Source: Lanius collurio
Taxonomy: Eukaryota > Chordata > Aves > Passeriformes > Laniidae
DNA: 64,000 nt
Direction of reading: 5' to 3'
Assembly (NCBI GenBank): GCA_020086605.1
Contig: JACBWW010000017.1
Coordinates: forward strand, 10,542,424 to 10,606,423
Shown here: positions 1 through 14,700 of the stretch, piece after piece
Numbering within the stretch: position 1 is the stretch's first letter
How the letters are laid out: every line of letters starts with the position of its first letter
Position numbers and translations under genes: made by a program
The notes under the pieces: model-generated
Database searches by the model: none
Told to the model about the DNA's origin: nothing
The model's input: the letters and a program-made list of their open reading frames with translations, nothing else

Positions 1-2118
1 CTCCTGGCCACCTGTTGCCCCCCTTCCTTTCCCCACTGGCTGAGGTGCTAGGAAGGTACAGCCTTCCCAAACATCCTGCCCCATATCCCCCCTTGAACAG
101 ATCTTTCTTCCCCAAAGTTCAGAAGTTCAGTCTATCTGGGTTGTGCAAAAGACTTTGTGTGGATCAATTTGTCTATTACCTTAAAGCTCAGGAGTTCAAA
201 CTGTAGTCAAACCGCCTTGAGTTCTGTAACAAACTTGTGTAGATTGAGCTTGGCAGAGACATTAACACCCATTTATCCTAAAGACCCTCACCCATCGAGT
301 TGTTTGTAAAGACTTTAGCACTCACCTTTCCTATCAGTATCTGCAGGAGTGTGAAAATGTTGATTTAAGACAATTTCTGCTTGGGCTTCCAAATACTGTT
401 TTTATGGACTTTTACCATCCAATTTTAGTCTACAAGCACTTGCTAACCCTTGCTAACCCTGACTTGCTAAATAAAGTTAGAGGAGGTGTAGAAACTACTA
501 AAAAGGAAGTTATAAAGTAAACTGACATGACCATGTGGAGACCCCTTTCCAAGCAGAAATACATTTGCAGTGGAATAATAAAAGAAAATAAAATCAGTAA
601 CTACAAATCTTCAAAGAATAGTTAAACCTATATTTACCTGTGCTTGTTGCTGAGCAGAGAAAAGCAGCCAAAAATTGGACCTGGTGTTTTTGTTTAGCCT
701 ATACTTCATATGCAGTTCACTATTTGCTTTCCTTGCTCACATTACCAGATGAGTCTTTCCTTCTCTGTGAATGACATGTATCCCTACTGTTCAATATTTG
801 GTTATTATCCATACATAAATCCAAACACTTCTAGAAAATCTTGGGTCAATTTGTGGAGAAGGTCTTGAAAACCTGTAAGTTGTTCTTATGGGTTTCTTTT
901 CTTTGTCCTTCTTTCTGTGTGTATTGTGATAGGGGAAAACTGAAGGAAATATTGTCTTCTTCATTAGAATTCAAAAACAAAATTTCTTTGATGTTTTGCT
1001 CATTATTTTTATAAACAGCCATGAAATAGTGCATTCTTTATCCTTAATTTAACAGATCACTATGTTTATTTCCCTGTACTTTTTTTTTCCCCTGCAAACT
1101 GCAGATAAGGAGTCACTCATATGTGGCATTAAGCTCTTTTTAAAAAAAAATTAGCCATGGTGACTAATAGTTGGAATCTTTCAAACTTCTGGCTCTTCAG
1201 CTACTGCATGATTGAGATGCAGAATCAAAATTCATAAGAAATATCAAAACCCTTTTGTCAGACTGAGAAAACCAAAGGAGTATGAAGTTGTATTATCTCA
1301 GAGACCGTAAGATGAGAAATAGTGGCATACCCAAATTTTAGAGAAATTTTACAAGGTTTAGCCAACAGTACTCAATGAACATTGCTTTTTCTTAAGGCAA
1401 GATGATCTGAAATATTTCAGAACAATGCCTAAGGTTATCTATCAGGGGAAAAAAAAAAGGGATATTATATATTATTAGTGTTTTAAATACATTTGGCCAC
1501 AGGCCATTGAAGCAGAAGATAATACGGTTTTTAGCATGAACATGTTTTCCGTGCATAATAGGTAATGATCAAAAATGCATTAAAAAAGGAGTAGTCAATG
1601 ATAGGAGACTATTTGTGGGTTTTCTTACCATAGTGGGAAATGGACTTTTATTACTTCTCAGAATTTGTATCAAAGACTATTTTTATCTACTTGTTTGTTG
1701 TAGTCCAAGTAACCTCTATGTGGGAGGCTGTGCTCACGATCTCCACACACATTGGAGCATTGCTCTTTGGAAGAACAAATCAAATTTGAAGTGGTCTAAG
1801 ACATTTCTAATTATTTTCTTTTGAGTGGACTTTCCAGCCAAAAATAGCTGTATGTAGTCCATGAGGAATGTTGTTCAATGGCAACTAAACAGGCTATCAG
1901 GCTAGATGCTCGCTTATTTTTGTGACAAGACTGAAAATATACCTTTTATTCTAAGACAAGATATGCTTCCTGGAAGAATATTTGAACCACTAGAAGGAGA
2001 CTAGAAGACTTTCTATATTTTCTGAAAGCTTTTCCTTTCAATCATTTGAGTGCCTTTCAAGGAAGGGTGTTGAAATTCTCAGTTATGTCTCATGAAGCTA
2101 CTCTTGTGTCAGAGGAAA

Positions 2119-2145
2119 TAACAAAACAAAACAAAACAAAACAAA
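2119..2145. repeat. (AAAAC)n microsatellite
   Basis: Five near-perfect units of AACAAA/AAAAC lie in intergenic sequence, with no repeat-element body recognisable beside it. Confidence 0.9.
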
Positions 2146-5106
2146 GCACCCAACAATATTAAAAGAAATCACAGATTTGCATCTTCAGTGCCTCACAGGA
2201 AGCCCTCCAAGACACACTCCTTACTGGTGAGCCATGGATTTCCCTGCCTCAAACTTATTTGTACTTCCCACAGTAGCTTCTCTCTGCACAATGCACAGGT
2301 CTTCTTCGTCCACCCCACTTTTAAATTTTGCTCAATGCTTCTCCTATTGGTACTTCACTAACATCACTATTTCTAAAACTGCTTCAAGGATTCGATCACT
2401 CCATCATATTTTCCCCACCTTCCCCCTGCTTTCTTTTCTTCAGGGCACTTGTATGACTCCTATTTTCCAGGGCTCTCATGCACCCAAATCTCCCCTGCTG
2501 TTTGCATGGCCCCTCCTTCTTAGGCCTACAGACATCTTTCAGCTCCTCATTTGGTCCAGTATTTTAAAAGCATAAACCCTCTTCTCCCTGTATCAACATT
2601 TGCTTCTTGTGGTTGTCTCTCCCTCCTCTTGCTGCTCTGCGTTCATTGGCTGGGCAGCTGTAGAAAACATGAAATAGCCGTTCACTTCCTTGCCTAGGGG
2701 CAGGATTTATTAGATGCTAAACCTCAGAAGGCTCAATTCTCTCAAGATAGTTCAAGACACAGGGCCAGATTATCAAAAAATTGGTTTTATGGGCCAGACA
2801 ACAGGAGAGCAGTGTTCAGGCAGGCCGTGTGGGAGGAAGGCAGGAGCAGTGTCTCTCCCCTCCTGCAGAGGAGTGCTGGCAGTGCCAAACAGGTATTGCA
2901 CTATCCTGCTTCCCATCTCAATGGGCCTCAGAACAGAGGAGGTGCAGGTTTCTCTGCTCTAGTCATTAACACTGTTTATGAAGCTGTGTTGTAGCCCTCC
3001 AGAAAGTGTCACACCAAGAGCCCTGGCTTTTTTCCCTAGGTCAGTACAACTTCCTGCATCCCCCTGGCTGTCACTGTTGTAAAAATCCCTGACTGACCGA
3101 GTCAAAGCATGATTTTTCTGTATGCAAAGCAGTGTTCTAGTGTTCCTATGGCTAAAATCTCTTATCTGAAGTCTATTATCTGCATGGGCATATCATCTGC
3201 TTGCAAACATACCAGGCAGGACAGAGAAAAATATGACCCTAAACAAATGTTCGAATTTAGATTAATACTTCCCCAAGCACTATTTCCATTAGTGCTAATA
3301 CAGGAATGCATAGATCGTAAATTGTCCTTTCAGAGTCTGACAACTCCAAATTTAGTGCCAATGTTAATTAAGCAAGAGAAAATTGGGAAATGCAACAGAT
3401 TTGGGGAGCAGGCAGTGGAAACGGAGAGATAGGTCATCAGTTTGACAGCTTTGGAAGGTAATAATTTAGTGAACAAACAATTATGAAGATAAACCCGAAT
3501 ATTTCAGTGCTTTTAATAATTTGTAGCATTTAAGGACAGCAGATTATTTTTTAATTATTTGGATTCTGCATAACTAGAGAATAATCTTGATTTACCCTTC
3601 TTCCAGCCTTTTCTGCATTGACAGAAAGAATTCATTTGTTACTCTGACATACGTGCTAATTACTGTGCCCGTATGTACAACCAGCACGTTTTATTGACTA
3701 CTGTATGAGAGAGATTTCGAGGGGTTAATAAATGTCAAAAAATCTTATGTCAACATTTTCTTCTCTTTTCTTTCATACAATATAGGAGTCTGTTTAATAA
3801 ACCCCAAATCAGTATAAGGTCATAATGTGTTTAGCTTTAAAACTGAAGTTAGGGTAAGTAATTACAAAGGGTCCACTGTGTTCCTTATTTAGTTGCATAC
3901 TACACAGAACTGAATGCGATGATTAATAATCATGTTCTACACTGAAAGAATGTAATTTATAAAATTTTATGTAAATAAAGCAGCAGAATTAGCTGTTCAT
4001 TTACCATTGCCCCGTTAGCACGTATGGGAATTCCAGCATTTTTAGAAAGCAACAAAGCCAAGATCCTCACAGGAGTTCTGTGCTTAAATACCTTGGAGAA
4101 TGTGGGCCCAAGGTACTAAAATAGCTTAGCATTATTGAATGTTTAGTTAAAATTAGACAGATTACTGGCATGTGTAGTAATGTTTGTTAAGAAGTCTGGG
4201 TTATACTGAGCTATGTTGGCAGTGGAAGAAGACTGGAGAGAATAAAAAGCTTTTACAAGATCATTGAACTAAAAAAGAGCAAAATAAATAAAAAATAATC
4301 ATCAGTATAGAATAAATTGCATTTTTTTAATGACTATAACTCAGAATCCAGTACAGGATGTTCTTTTAATTAATTCATTAATGTGAAAATTTTGATTTAA
4401 ATCATATGGATTTTTTTTTAATCAGCATGATCTGTGAGAGGTCTGGGAAAAATGAGTTCTCTACAGCACTGTCTGTAGCCCATGGTGCACTGCCATGACA
4501 GTAGTGAGTTGGTACTTACCTGCAGTAAGCACCACCAGGCACATACTGACCATCAATGCAATCAACAATAACTCTGCTCCATCATGTCACTAATAGTAAC
4601 CTAGCTCATCAGTTTAGAGCACACCAAATACATCTCTCTCACCTTCTGAATGGATGTTGTTAACACACACAGGTTCACTGAGGCTAGAAAGATTTCCTAA
4701 ATACCTCAGTGGATCCAGCAGTTGGTAAGCAGTATGTGCAAGGTAGCTATTCATTATTGAGAGAGGAGTAAAACTTGCTCCACCATGTCCTCATGAAGAC
4801 TGAGTGCTAAGTAGAAAGTATTCTATCATTTTCACTTTGGAATACAGCATGGTTAGTCTTTTATGAAGATGACTAGATCCTGGGTTGTATTGCACTTTAA
4901 ATTCATTATGCTTTTTACTGCTATTCATAGAGATTCATGTCCAGAAAAAATATCGGGTTTATATCTATTTATATTTGAGATCATATTAAACTCCCAAATG
5001 TGGTTCATAAATAGGGCATTAAACGGGGTTGCTTTTTTGAATGAAAAGTCCTTAGTTACTAAATGACCAGGTAATAAATGGAAAGTGCTTGTATTCTGTA
5101 CTGAAA

Positions 5107-5170
5107 AGGCAGGATCATGCACTGCCACAGCCAGTGGGAGTTCTGCCACTGACTTCAGTGGGAGTGCTTA
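5107..5170. repeat. Ancient amniote interspersed repeat fragment
   Basis: It contains two spaced copies of an AGTGGGAG core, including TGCCACTGACTTCAGTGGG. This GACTTCAGTGGGAG-type sequence recurs across bird, turtle and crocodile genomes as a very old repeat. I cannot name the family with certainty. Confidence 0.45.
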
Positions 5171-8100
5171 GCGAGGCTGTTTTGTTCCTCATTCAGTTTG
5201 GTTAACAAGATTTGTGCTCCAATCCCTTTTCACCAAAATGCTGGCAGACTTCTTACAACATTACTGGAAACTAGACCTTACACAAATTACTAAGGCCTTT
5301 TGTATTTTAATGTCTTTTTCGTAATGATATTCAGTCCTTTGGGGCAGCTGCCTAAGAGAGACATTCGTCAACTTCACTTTGTTTTTAGGACAGATGAGGC
5401 AGAGCCAAAACCATAGACCTGAATAACTTGAAAATCCAGAGGAGTTTGGATCCAGATTTGAGCCCCACAATTTGAGGCCCTTGCTGAGTAGTGAGCTGTG
5501 CTTTAACAAGCTATACTCATGCTTAGAAAGGGGCTCAATATTTGCTGCCAGCATCATCAGAATCGAAACACAGCAGCCCTGGCTCTGACACTGTCCTACA
5601 GCCATTGCCTATAAAAGAGTATAGAAATAAGGAAAATACAGCAATATTCCCCTGGCACAGCTCTCCATCTTCAGCAGCACACTGGGGTGGATTCTTTGTG
5701 TTGCCAGAGAATTTTCTTTGTTAGCACCAGCCATTCCTTCCTGGATTACCTATCTCTGTTCCTTGCTCTTGCTCCCAAGGCAAACATTCAGAAGGGAGGG
5801 CTTGTGAAATCCCAGTGCTGCTCACATGCATGTGAGAGAGCTGAGAAGGGCAGGTCTGAAATAGGGATCATGAGAAGAATAAAGAGAGAAAGAGGAATAG
5901 CTGCAGAAAGTCTGTGGTTGGAAAGAGGAAAATCCTGGGCTCTAGGATACCTATAACAGCTTTATACAGAAGTGTAGCAATGTCCAGTTAGAAAATGTTT
6001 GGACTTAAATTAGTACAGCATTCTTGATTAGATAAAGTCATCACCTATAAATGCAGTTCTGCCTTTTTAGGATAAATTGCATGCACACAGACCAAAAAGT
6101 AGTGAAACTAAGGGCAAAGTATTTGAAATTATGTCTGTGAAATGCATATGCAAAACTAATTAACTTATAAATGGCATTTGTCCATATTGCCCATGTGATG
6201 CACTGACAATCTCTCTGGTATTGTAGAATTCAAACACTTTGAAAAGAAATTGCCCGAGGGATTGAATGTCTTTCTTTTACATTGTTTTTAAAAGGAAGAG
6301 TTTCTCACACTGTGTTTATTTGCTGCTAAGATACTGTTACACTAGCACCATCACAGCCTGTTTCTTACTGCAGTATCCCATAAATTAGGTTGTTGCAGGG
6401 AGTATCAAGAATGTGCATACATTGCCTGACTAGAGCAATTTTATCTGAATAATGTTTTGTGACCTTTCTTGCAAAAAAGTCCTGACTAGAAAAGCATAGA
6501 TTTACCAGGCATCCTGGCTATACTGAAAAACTACAATTACTGTTCTATTTTATCAGTATTAGTAGAGAGAGTTCCTGCCCTGACATCTCCTCTCCAAACA
6601 CAAATGAAAAGGTGGGAAGCTGTATGACTCAAGTAATGAAGTACATTAAATCCAGGTACCTGTTTCAAATTCAACAATTGTGGAAATGATGGAAGAGCCA
6701 TCACCATCAAGATGACTTTCCAACAGGCACAATGAGATGGTTTTGTGGACTCAGTCCAATTCTTAATGGACATAAGTCCACATTACAAAAAGCAACACAC
6801 AACTGGCAGTAATTGATACTGTTTTGGCACTCAACAGAGAAGTGAAGTATTGAATGAGCATGAAGAATGGACTAACCTTTCACCTCCCCCCCTGCATTCC
6901 AGGTCAGGGATGAGACATCTGATAGAGCTACATAGGAAGTTTAGGCTGCTGCTCTCCGTGCCACCCCGTGCCGTACCCAAACAAAGCACTTCCTTCTTAA
7001 CAAGTATTGGGCTGACACTTTTCATGAACTTTAAATTTATGTAAGATATTTGGAGGCTTTGGAAGTTAGTGTATAACCTCAGGATTCTGCCTAAAGAGTA
7101 CAAGCCGCTGCTCCACATAAAGCTGTGTCTCTCTGACTGCCAGCTGCATTAAAAACTATTACACTAAATCCCTGTTATACATATGGATGTATAATGCCTC
7201 CGTATATGCATAGCAGGAGTAAATGTATTAGTTATTCATGTGTGTTTATACATAGTAGAAGTAATGTCTTTAGCTAAAATTGCCTAATGCTCATTTATAA
7301 GAACTGACTTTCAATTATTTATACAATTTGCCAAAATTTAACTGTTACAACTTAAATTTTCCATGGTGGGTATCTGTTCTCTAGCAGAATTGGTTTTGGA
7401 AAGTCTTGACTAAAATGGCTTAGATAATTCCAAGAACACAGTTAGTAAAAATATAACCTTTTAGTCATGTTAAGAACCTTTGCAACCATCATATTGAGAG
7501 ATTCTAGCATGTCTGAGTTTTGGAGCTGAAGCTTGAAACTCCATAAGGAAATTACTTTGATGTCAAGACTTATCTTCTGTCACTCCTGTGGAAATCTGAT
7601 CCAGCTGTAATCTCCTAGAAAACTAAATTCTCACGCACCCATATTCTGTTAAAATGCAAATTCTCCAAATACTCTATTTGCAGTAAGCATGCTGTCTTTT
7701 CATACAACTGTGACATCTGAGGCACAGTGTATATTTGCATTCTCTGTGGAGAATATCCACACATATATGTATATAAAAATATGTCCAAGGGCTCTCCCTG
7801 TCATTCGGACAGATTGCATATATCAGGAATGATAGCCCTGTAGACCCATCTATCCATTGCATTAGAGCTCAGCTCTTCTCAGGGACCAGGTGATTTTAGT
7901 TACAACCATGAGGACAGCAGTACTTGCAACAGGGACCAGGAAACACCTGCATCATGAATCAAGGTGCTTAGGCCTACTCTCAAGACTTCATCTCACAGTG
8001 AACCCACCAGGTTCTAAATGTCTCATGTCTCATAGAGGCCACGCCCAAAAACTGGGGGCTGCCCTGATCAGTCTCTGTGACCACAGCAGCCAACTGCTTT

Positions 8101-8679
8101 GACCTGAACTTTGCTGAGCCCTCTGGAGGGATTGGATGTTGCTCACAGGGTGCTTTACAAACAAGTTTAAGGAACCACAGGAAAAAGGGTGAGCAGTTAA
8201 CATATAGAAGGGTCATTAACTTCTGAAGGATTCAGAAGTGACAAAATGCTTTAATTAACATTGTCCTTTCAAGAATTCCAGAGTGAGCAAGCGAGGTAGA
8301 AATCTACACTTCGGTAAGATCTGAAAATGAGGACTAGAAGCCAAAATATCTTAATGAGCTCCCACACTCTGATCATGATATAAACACACCAGAGGAAAGT
8401 GTAATAATTTTTGTTGGTGATAAAGGTTTGAGTAGTGTGTATTAAAAACAAAGGCTTAGACACATCAAAAAGTGAACTGGGTCAGTTTAAAAAAACATCA
8501 GCACCTAATTCTTCTTTTGTGAGCTCTCCAAATCCAGTGCATTAAATAATATGAGGGCAAAATGGAAAAAAGACCTTAACGCACATAATCAAAGTTCTGT
8601 TTAAATGCATATTCAGGAGGAAGACAAATTAAAAAAAAACTAGTATTTCCTCACTTTTCCATTCTTGTCTCTGTTAAAA

Positions 8680-8738
8680 GGGTTGGATAAGATGGCATAC
8701 AGAGGTCCTTTCCAACCTCAACCATTCTGTAATCCTAA
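8680..8738 (+). mobile_element. CR1 LINE 3'-end fragment
   Basis: The run GGTTGGATAAGATGGCATAC, then AGAGGTCCTTTCCAACC, then ACCATTCTGTAATCC, matches the conserved 3' terminus of CR1 retrotransposons (GTTGGACTAGATGA...GAGGTCCCTTCCAACC...ATTCTGTGATTC). CR1 is the dominant LINE of birds and other sauropsids, and most copies are short 3' fragments like this. The terminal octamer repeat is degraded to about one unit, so the copy is old. The 5' limit is uncertain. Confidence 0.88.
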
Positions 8739-11700
8739 CAATCTCTTACTATAGTGTTTGGTATGATAGACATACGTGTTTAATTTCTAGATTCCCAACT
8801 CTCCCCCCCAGAAAGAGACTGTATACCAAACCTAATGTTTTCTTCCTTTTTTATAATGTATTTTGAATTTTGTTTGTTTTGCAAGCTAACCCTCAGGTTG
8901 CAAGCACTTTTCCACTTTGCCAGCCAAATGAATATGATGAAAGGACACCTGTAGGCATACATAGAAGCCAAGAACACTCTATACATCCATTATTTATTTA
9001 GTTTTCTTCTTTAGGTCTTTTATATAAAGAAAAAAAACATTGGTAGAAACAGGAGAAAAGCTAATGTGCTATGTAGTTGCACTAAAAAAAAGCATGGAAA
9101 ACACTACTTTTGTTACCTTGGCAAATAAAATAAAAATGTTCTCCACTGTGCAGTCTGTGCAAAATAAGTCCCACAGGAATTATGCAAGCACATTCTCATT
9201 ATGGTAGTTATGATTTAGATTGCATTACAAAAGTAAAAACAATCATTCAAAGAGGCTTGGGTGCAGTGATTTGGAGAGAAGCTGCCACTCTGCCAAATAG
9301 AGAGGGAAGGGGTGGGGGCAATGAAAGAAACAAACCCTGCCAAAATGAACTCATGCAAAGGTGAAGCCAAAATGCCAAGAGGTACAGATTAAATGCTCTT
9401 ATGAATGTCCCAAATGTGCATGTCAGCAACCTGCCCAAATAAGGTTTTGAACTGAAAGCTCAGGCTTCTGCTAGAAACACCCAGAAACACCCAGAGATTA
9501 GATATTGTTTGGAAAAAAGGATTCTGGCTGGGTTGTCTAGAATGAGCTTTTGAAAATCACACATCTTACCAGAGCACATGTTAATGCAATAGAAATGTTT
9601 TTTTGGAAACCGAAAACCAGTCCTTTAGTAGTTTCACAATACAAGAAGTAAAGGACCACAGAAATTGGTTCATTTTAGTTCCAGTTGTTCTACATTTGTT
9701 GGGTTTCTGTTTTTTTAGTTTAAGGTCTGTAATAGCCATTAAAAAAAAAATTGCACCATTCAGATAATTCTTTATTTGCCCCTGACTTTAATGAAAAATT
9801 TTCAGGAAAAAAACTTCTTATCTTAAACATAGCTACCAACTTGCAATATCTCATTTTTCTCACACAATAATCCCAGTGTTCAAAGTAGGTATTGTATTTA
9901 TCATCTTTGTATGGAGCACAATTTCACTTCAGTTTTCTTTATGGTCTTATCACATCATTTACAAACACTTTATCTCTGTAACTGAAAATAAATGAAATCC
10001 TGGGTTTTTGATGAAATGCCATGATGAAATGAATGGTCCAAAAATCTATATTGAGATGACTGACTCCTGTTTGTGGAAGACATGATAAATGTTTCATGCA
10101 TATAAACTGAAAGATGATGGATTTAATGATCATAGTTTAACAGGGAAATGTTATTTTGGAATAATTAAGTGTTCTGCCATTTGCAAGTCTAAATAGTCCA
10201 TTGTCAGACGGTGCTTTTGTCTGTCAACAAGTCATTCTATTTTGTAAGGGTTATTTATCACTAAAACAATTGATGCAATGGAAACACACTGCCAGTATGT
10301 GTTGTTAACAACACATTTGTGAGACCTTGATTTGGATCCATATTTCAGGGACTGCTAATTGATGTACCTTTCTGTCTTACAGAAGAAATATATAACAAGA
10401 ATCTTTGAAGGATTGGAGGTATCTTTCTCATGTGAAGTGTTACATGTGAACTGTATTTGTTGTCCTTCCTATAAGGATTTTCAGAGTGAAAAATACCTCT
10501 GTTTTAAGGCACACATGGGAAAGGAGTTTACACTGGGTTGTACTGCGCAATTTCAGTGGTAGCTCCAAGAGAGTGTAAGTTTCTGCAGATCATGGATTGT
10601 GTCTGCTGGCTCTTACAGCTGTCCTGGACACCCCAGATGGTGTCTCAAATGGATGTCTTTGTTCAGGCAGGTTAATCTCTCCATGAGGAATATCTCAATG
10701 GGAAGTATATTGCGCCTGTGCTGTTTTTTATTTTTAATATCTGCATCAAAACAACTGCAATCAAGATAGTTACAGTATTCTGATTTCCCCTGTTGGCATA
10801 CACTATTTTTTATTGACTCTGTATACAGAACTGAATGTGAGTGCCTTTTTATCTTGACATTCAATAGCAAAGAAAATAATAAGAAACATAAGTGCTGGAA
10901 AGTAATATGAAAAAAGGTAACTGTTTTGATAAAAAATAGTGGCTATACATTTGGTTGTGTGAGAATAGTGTATGATATTTAATATCTGAATGATCATCAC
11001 AGCATGGGAAGCTACAAAGAAAAGATTAATTTGTATTTTAATCACAAACACTATTTCGTGGGTTGCATGATGTTTATAAATATTAGAACACTTCATATAT
11101 ATCTTCTTGTCTCCTCATACATAATTTTTCTTACCACTCAATCCCAAACTAGGTTTAAAAATATTTTGTGTCTTTTCTTGATTTCATAGTTTAAGGACTA
11201 AAACATATGAAGGTGAGGATCTCTAATAAAATTTAACCAAAGGCTTCGATCTCCTGACTCCCCACTCTACTCTGGTGAGCAGTGACCCTGTGAAATGTCT
11301 TGTCACAGCAGTTTCTATACTTTGCTAGATATAGAAGCCTTTTATCACAGCTCTGAAAGGCAACAGTCTCTCCTTTTAACCGTCCAGTTCATTGCCTTGC
11401 CATGAGTCTCTACTCTCTGAATTTGTACAGCCACGCACATGGCAGGTGAGTCCTACCAGCTAAGCAGAAATCCGAGCATGCACAAGTGGGGAATCTGTGA
11501 AATGGATATATCTGATCATCAATGATTTTGCCCTGGGCTGTGGGCAGAAGTACTGAAAGTATTCCCAGATGCCTAGAGCTGGGATCCACGGTTCAGATCT
11601 TGACAAAACTGGATGATATGTTGTGGCTCATGCATATTTAAGTCTCAAAACTCTTTAGAGATTCCTTTCCCACTTCTTCCCAAGAGAGTCTTCTGTGTCA

Positions 11701-14700
11701 CTGCTTTCCAGGTCATTTTCCTTATCACAGACAGTAAGGAATGCCTTCAGCAGACCCTTGAGAAGAGGAAAAGGGGCAGCAATGTCTGTTCCAAGAGAAC
11801 TTTGAAGAGAAGAGTATTGATGGAGTTGGGGTTTTTTCATCTTTTAAGAGAAAACATTTTTTTTGAGGTTTTTTACTGGAGGGGATTTTCTTAATCCTAA
11901 AGTATACTAAACTCTGATATTAATTGTAAGTCTTGATTTAATGAATGGATGGAATTTATAAGGCCTAGGATACATTTTCTTTCTTGAAAAACATTTTGTC
12001 ACAATTTTTTTTCCAATTGTTCCACAAATACATGTAAAGTTAGCAACTAGATGCATTGCATTATTGAGACAAATACCCTGGAGCTTCAACACTGCTTTCA
12101 GCATACAATTTTGCTACAATATAATTTTCCATTTATCTTTTCTTGTCATAATATCCATTTCTTGTTAAAATCAATTCTTTATTTATGGTAATAATCCATG
12201 CATTTATACGCTCCATAGCCTAATTACCTAACAAAGGTAAACTTTGTTCCTTTTGGAGTAGATTTCCCTGAGGGCCTGGATTTGAATCTGTAAAATCTGG
12301 ACAGTTCTACAGAAATCAGACATGCTTTGGTGAGGGCACTACCCTGAACTTGGAGCCATTGTCTTGAAACTGAAGCCAGTAAGGGAGGTGACTCCATCTG
12401 GCCCCAAACACAGTTCCTTAATGACTGTTGTGTTGGTCAAAGGACCAATGGGGCAATGCCTCACCCTGTTTATGCTGAGGATGCACAGAGGCCTGAGCAG
12501 AAGATGATTGCTTCCAGGGCATTGCTCTATTCCTCAGTTGTCTCAGAAAAGGAGCCTTTGTGCCCATCTTCCAGTTAATGGCATACATTGCCACTTGCAA
12601 GGGAAAAATAATTTCTAGTCTCTCAAGTAAAAAGCAGTGAAGTATTATTATTTCACTGATTGCTTGCACGCAGATACAATTACAACTTAGTTGAAGCATA
12701 AGAGGCCCAGAACAGTCCGGATGACCTTGGTTTGAACAGACATAAGATCATAAACATACAGGCAAACAGTCACAGAAATTAAGATGCTGAAATGCTCAAG
12801 CACTTGCAGAATCAGACATTTTGCTTGTAGTCAGCTCTATATATAGCACAAAGATTGGGTCTGGAGGAGTGATTTCAGTACTAAGTCCATTTTTCATTCC
12901 TAAAACAGTGGAAATCTTAATGGCAAACCCGTTAAAATTATTTTCATGACACACAGTGAATATTTTGAATATATCAAGTCAAGGTTTCAGTTAAATACAT
13001 TCATATCATGTCAAGCTTCGCAATTTATTGGAGAATCTTTACCTAATTTGATATAATTGATATTAAAGCCTTTTTTCCTAAAACACTGCTTGTGGATCTC
13101 TTTTAAATGTGGATAAGAAGAAATGGATTTGTAGAAGATATTTTTAATTGATTCCAAAGGGAATAGCTACCATGGAATCTGCTGACGAGTTCTGTGGGGG
13201 TCTAGACACCAATCATTCAGCATCTATATTTTTAATGACAAGATGCTGCAGTGTGTAAAAAATGAATTTGAATTATGAACACAGATAATTAATGTCTGCT
13301 TTCTCCTAACATCTTATCAATAACCACCAAGCCTCCAGTTAAGGCAAAGACCTCTATGTTGGCTTAGAGATTCAAATTGCTTGAAAACCCAATGTCAGTA
13401 AAGCTGCATTCAAGGTCTTTGGAAGCTTCAGTCAGACACTGCCTGTCAAATCCTTGATTTTCAGTTGTAGAGGAGAGATATCAGCGCATCACATACAACA
13501 TACTACATTATTTTCCACCACTGGTTATTTTGGCATTTGTTCTTCCTCAGTTTTCACATAGGTCAATATTTATTCAAAATTAAATAGTATAAATCCTTTG
13601 TCCACCTCCATGGTAGTCATACTCTCTGTGTGAAGAATCTCCCTGACTCCAGGAGATGGAATTGTATGACTGAAGGTTACTCAGACTTAATAATGATCAG
13701 GCTTGTCATTTGTAGTGTGATTTAAGTCTACTTCTGGGTAATAAGAAGCAAAACTCTTGGGATGCTGCAGATACTGCTTCACTGTGTAACAACTGGGAAA
13801 GGTATTTAACAACATAACTATAAAACAAAATCAGCAATGTTGTTACACCTCACATAGCTGCAGCTTGATTTAGTGAAGGTTCCAAATTAAGTTCTGTAGA
13901 TTCATCTGTCCAAATTATATGCATTTTACTAGGATATGAATGTGTAAGCAGAAATGTAGCCTATAGAATATACCAAGTAATCTGTCTCTTCTCTTCAACA
14001 ATGACAGGGACTTAGAAGGAATATTTCTACTAGTTTCGTCCACACTCCAAAAATCAGCTGTGGACTTTGTGTGGAAACCTTGAGGAGAGGAACAAAATCA
14101 ATCAAAGGTACAAATAATATGAGCTATTAGGAAAGATTGACAGAAGAGAGAATGTACAGCCTAAAGCAGAGGTTTATGGTGCCACACAATAACAACCTCC
14201 AGGTGAAAGTGAAAAGGGGGCGGAAGCTCCATGTGCATAAACAATGCCCTAGTGATACACAAACAGGGAAATGCAACAGATTTCTTGAGGATAATGTTTT
14301 TCACTGGAGTTTTTAAAGGATAAGACACCTGCCAGGAAAGGCAAATATAATCAATGTGGTCTTTGGGCATGGACAGAGTGAAAGAAAACTTCGCACTGCT
14401 TTATAATGTTACAATTCTACAGCTCTGTGATTGAAAGGTGTTACATAAATGTAAGTGGTTTTTGCATTACTGCATTTTCACTGCCACTTACCAGTTAGAT
14501 AAAATTGCAGGCATCACCTGTTCATGGAATCTGTAAAAAAATTCCTATGCACCAAGATTCTGCCTATCACTACAAAGACTTACTGTGGCCAAAGAGTATC
14601 CAAAACAATCATAGTTTAGAAAGTAGGGCAAAATAGTGTGCTACTTCCAACTTGGCAAGGACAGATGGAGATGCACTCTATCCAGGCAGGCATGAGCAGA

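Larger units (their letters stand above)
1..8679. other. Intergenic, no gene found
   Basis: AT-rich sequence with frequent stops in all frames. It holds the (AAAAC)n tract at 2.12 kb, a small direct repeat (CTTGCTAACCC twice near 440), and an old repeat fragment at 5.1 kb. The longest frames (113 codons at 2234, 107 at 3109) show no family resemblance or codon structure. Confidence 0.7.

Noticed and set aside
2234..2575. 113-codon + strand frame
   Set aside because: C/T-rich sequence gives a Ser/Phe/Leu/Pro-rich peptide without a domain; no splice or promoter context.
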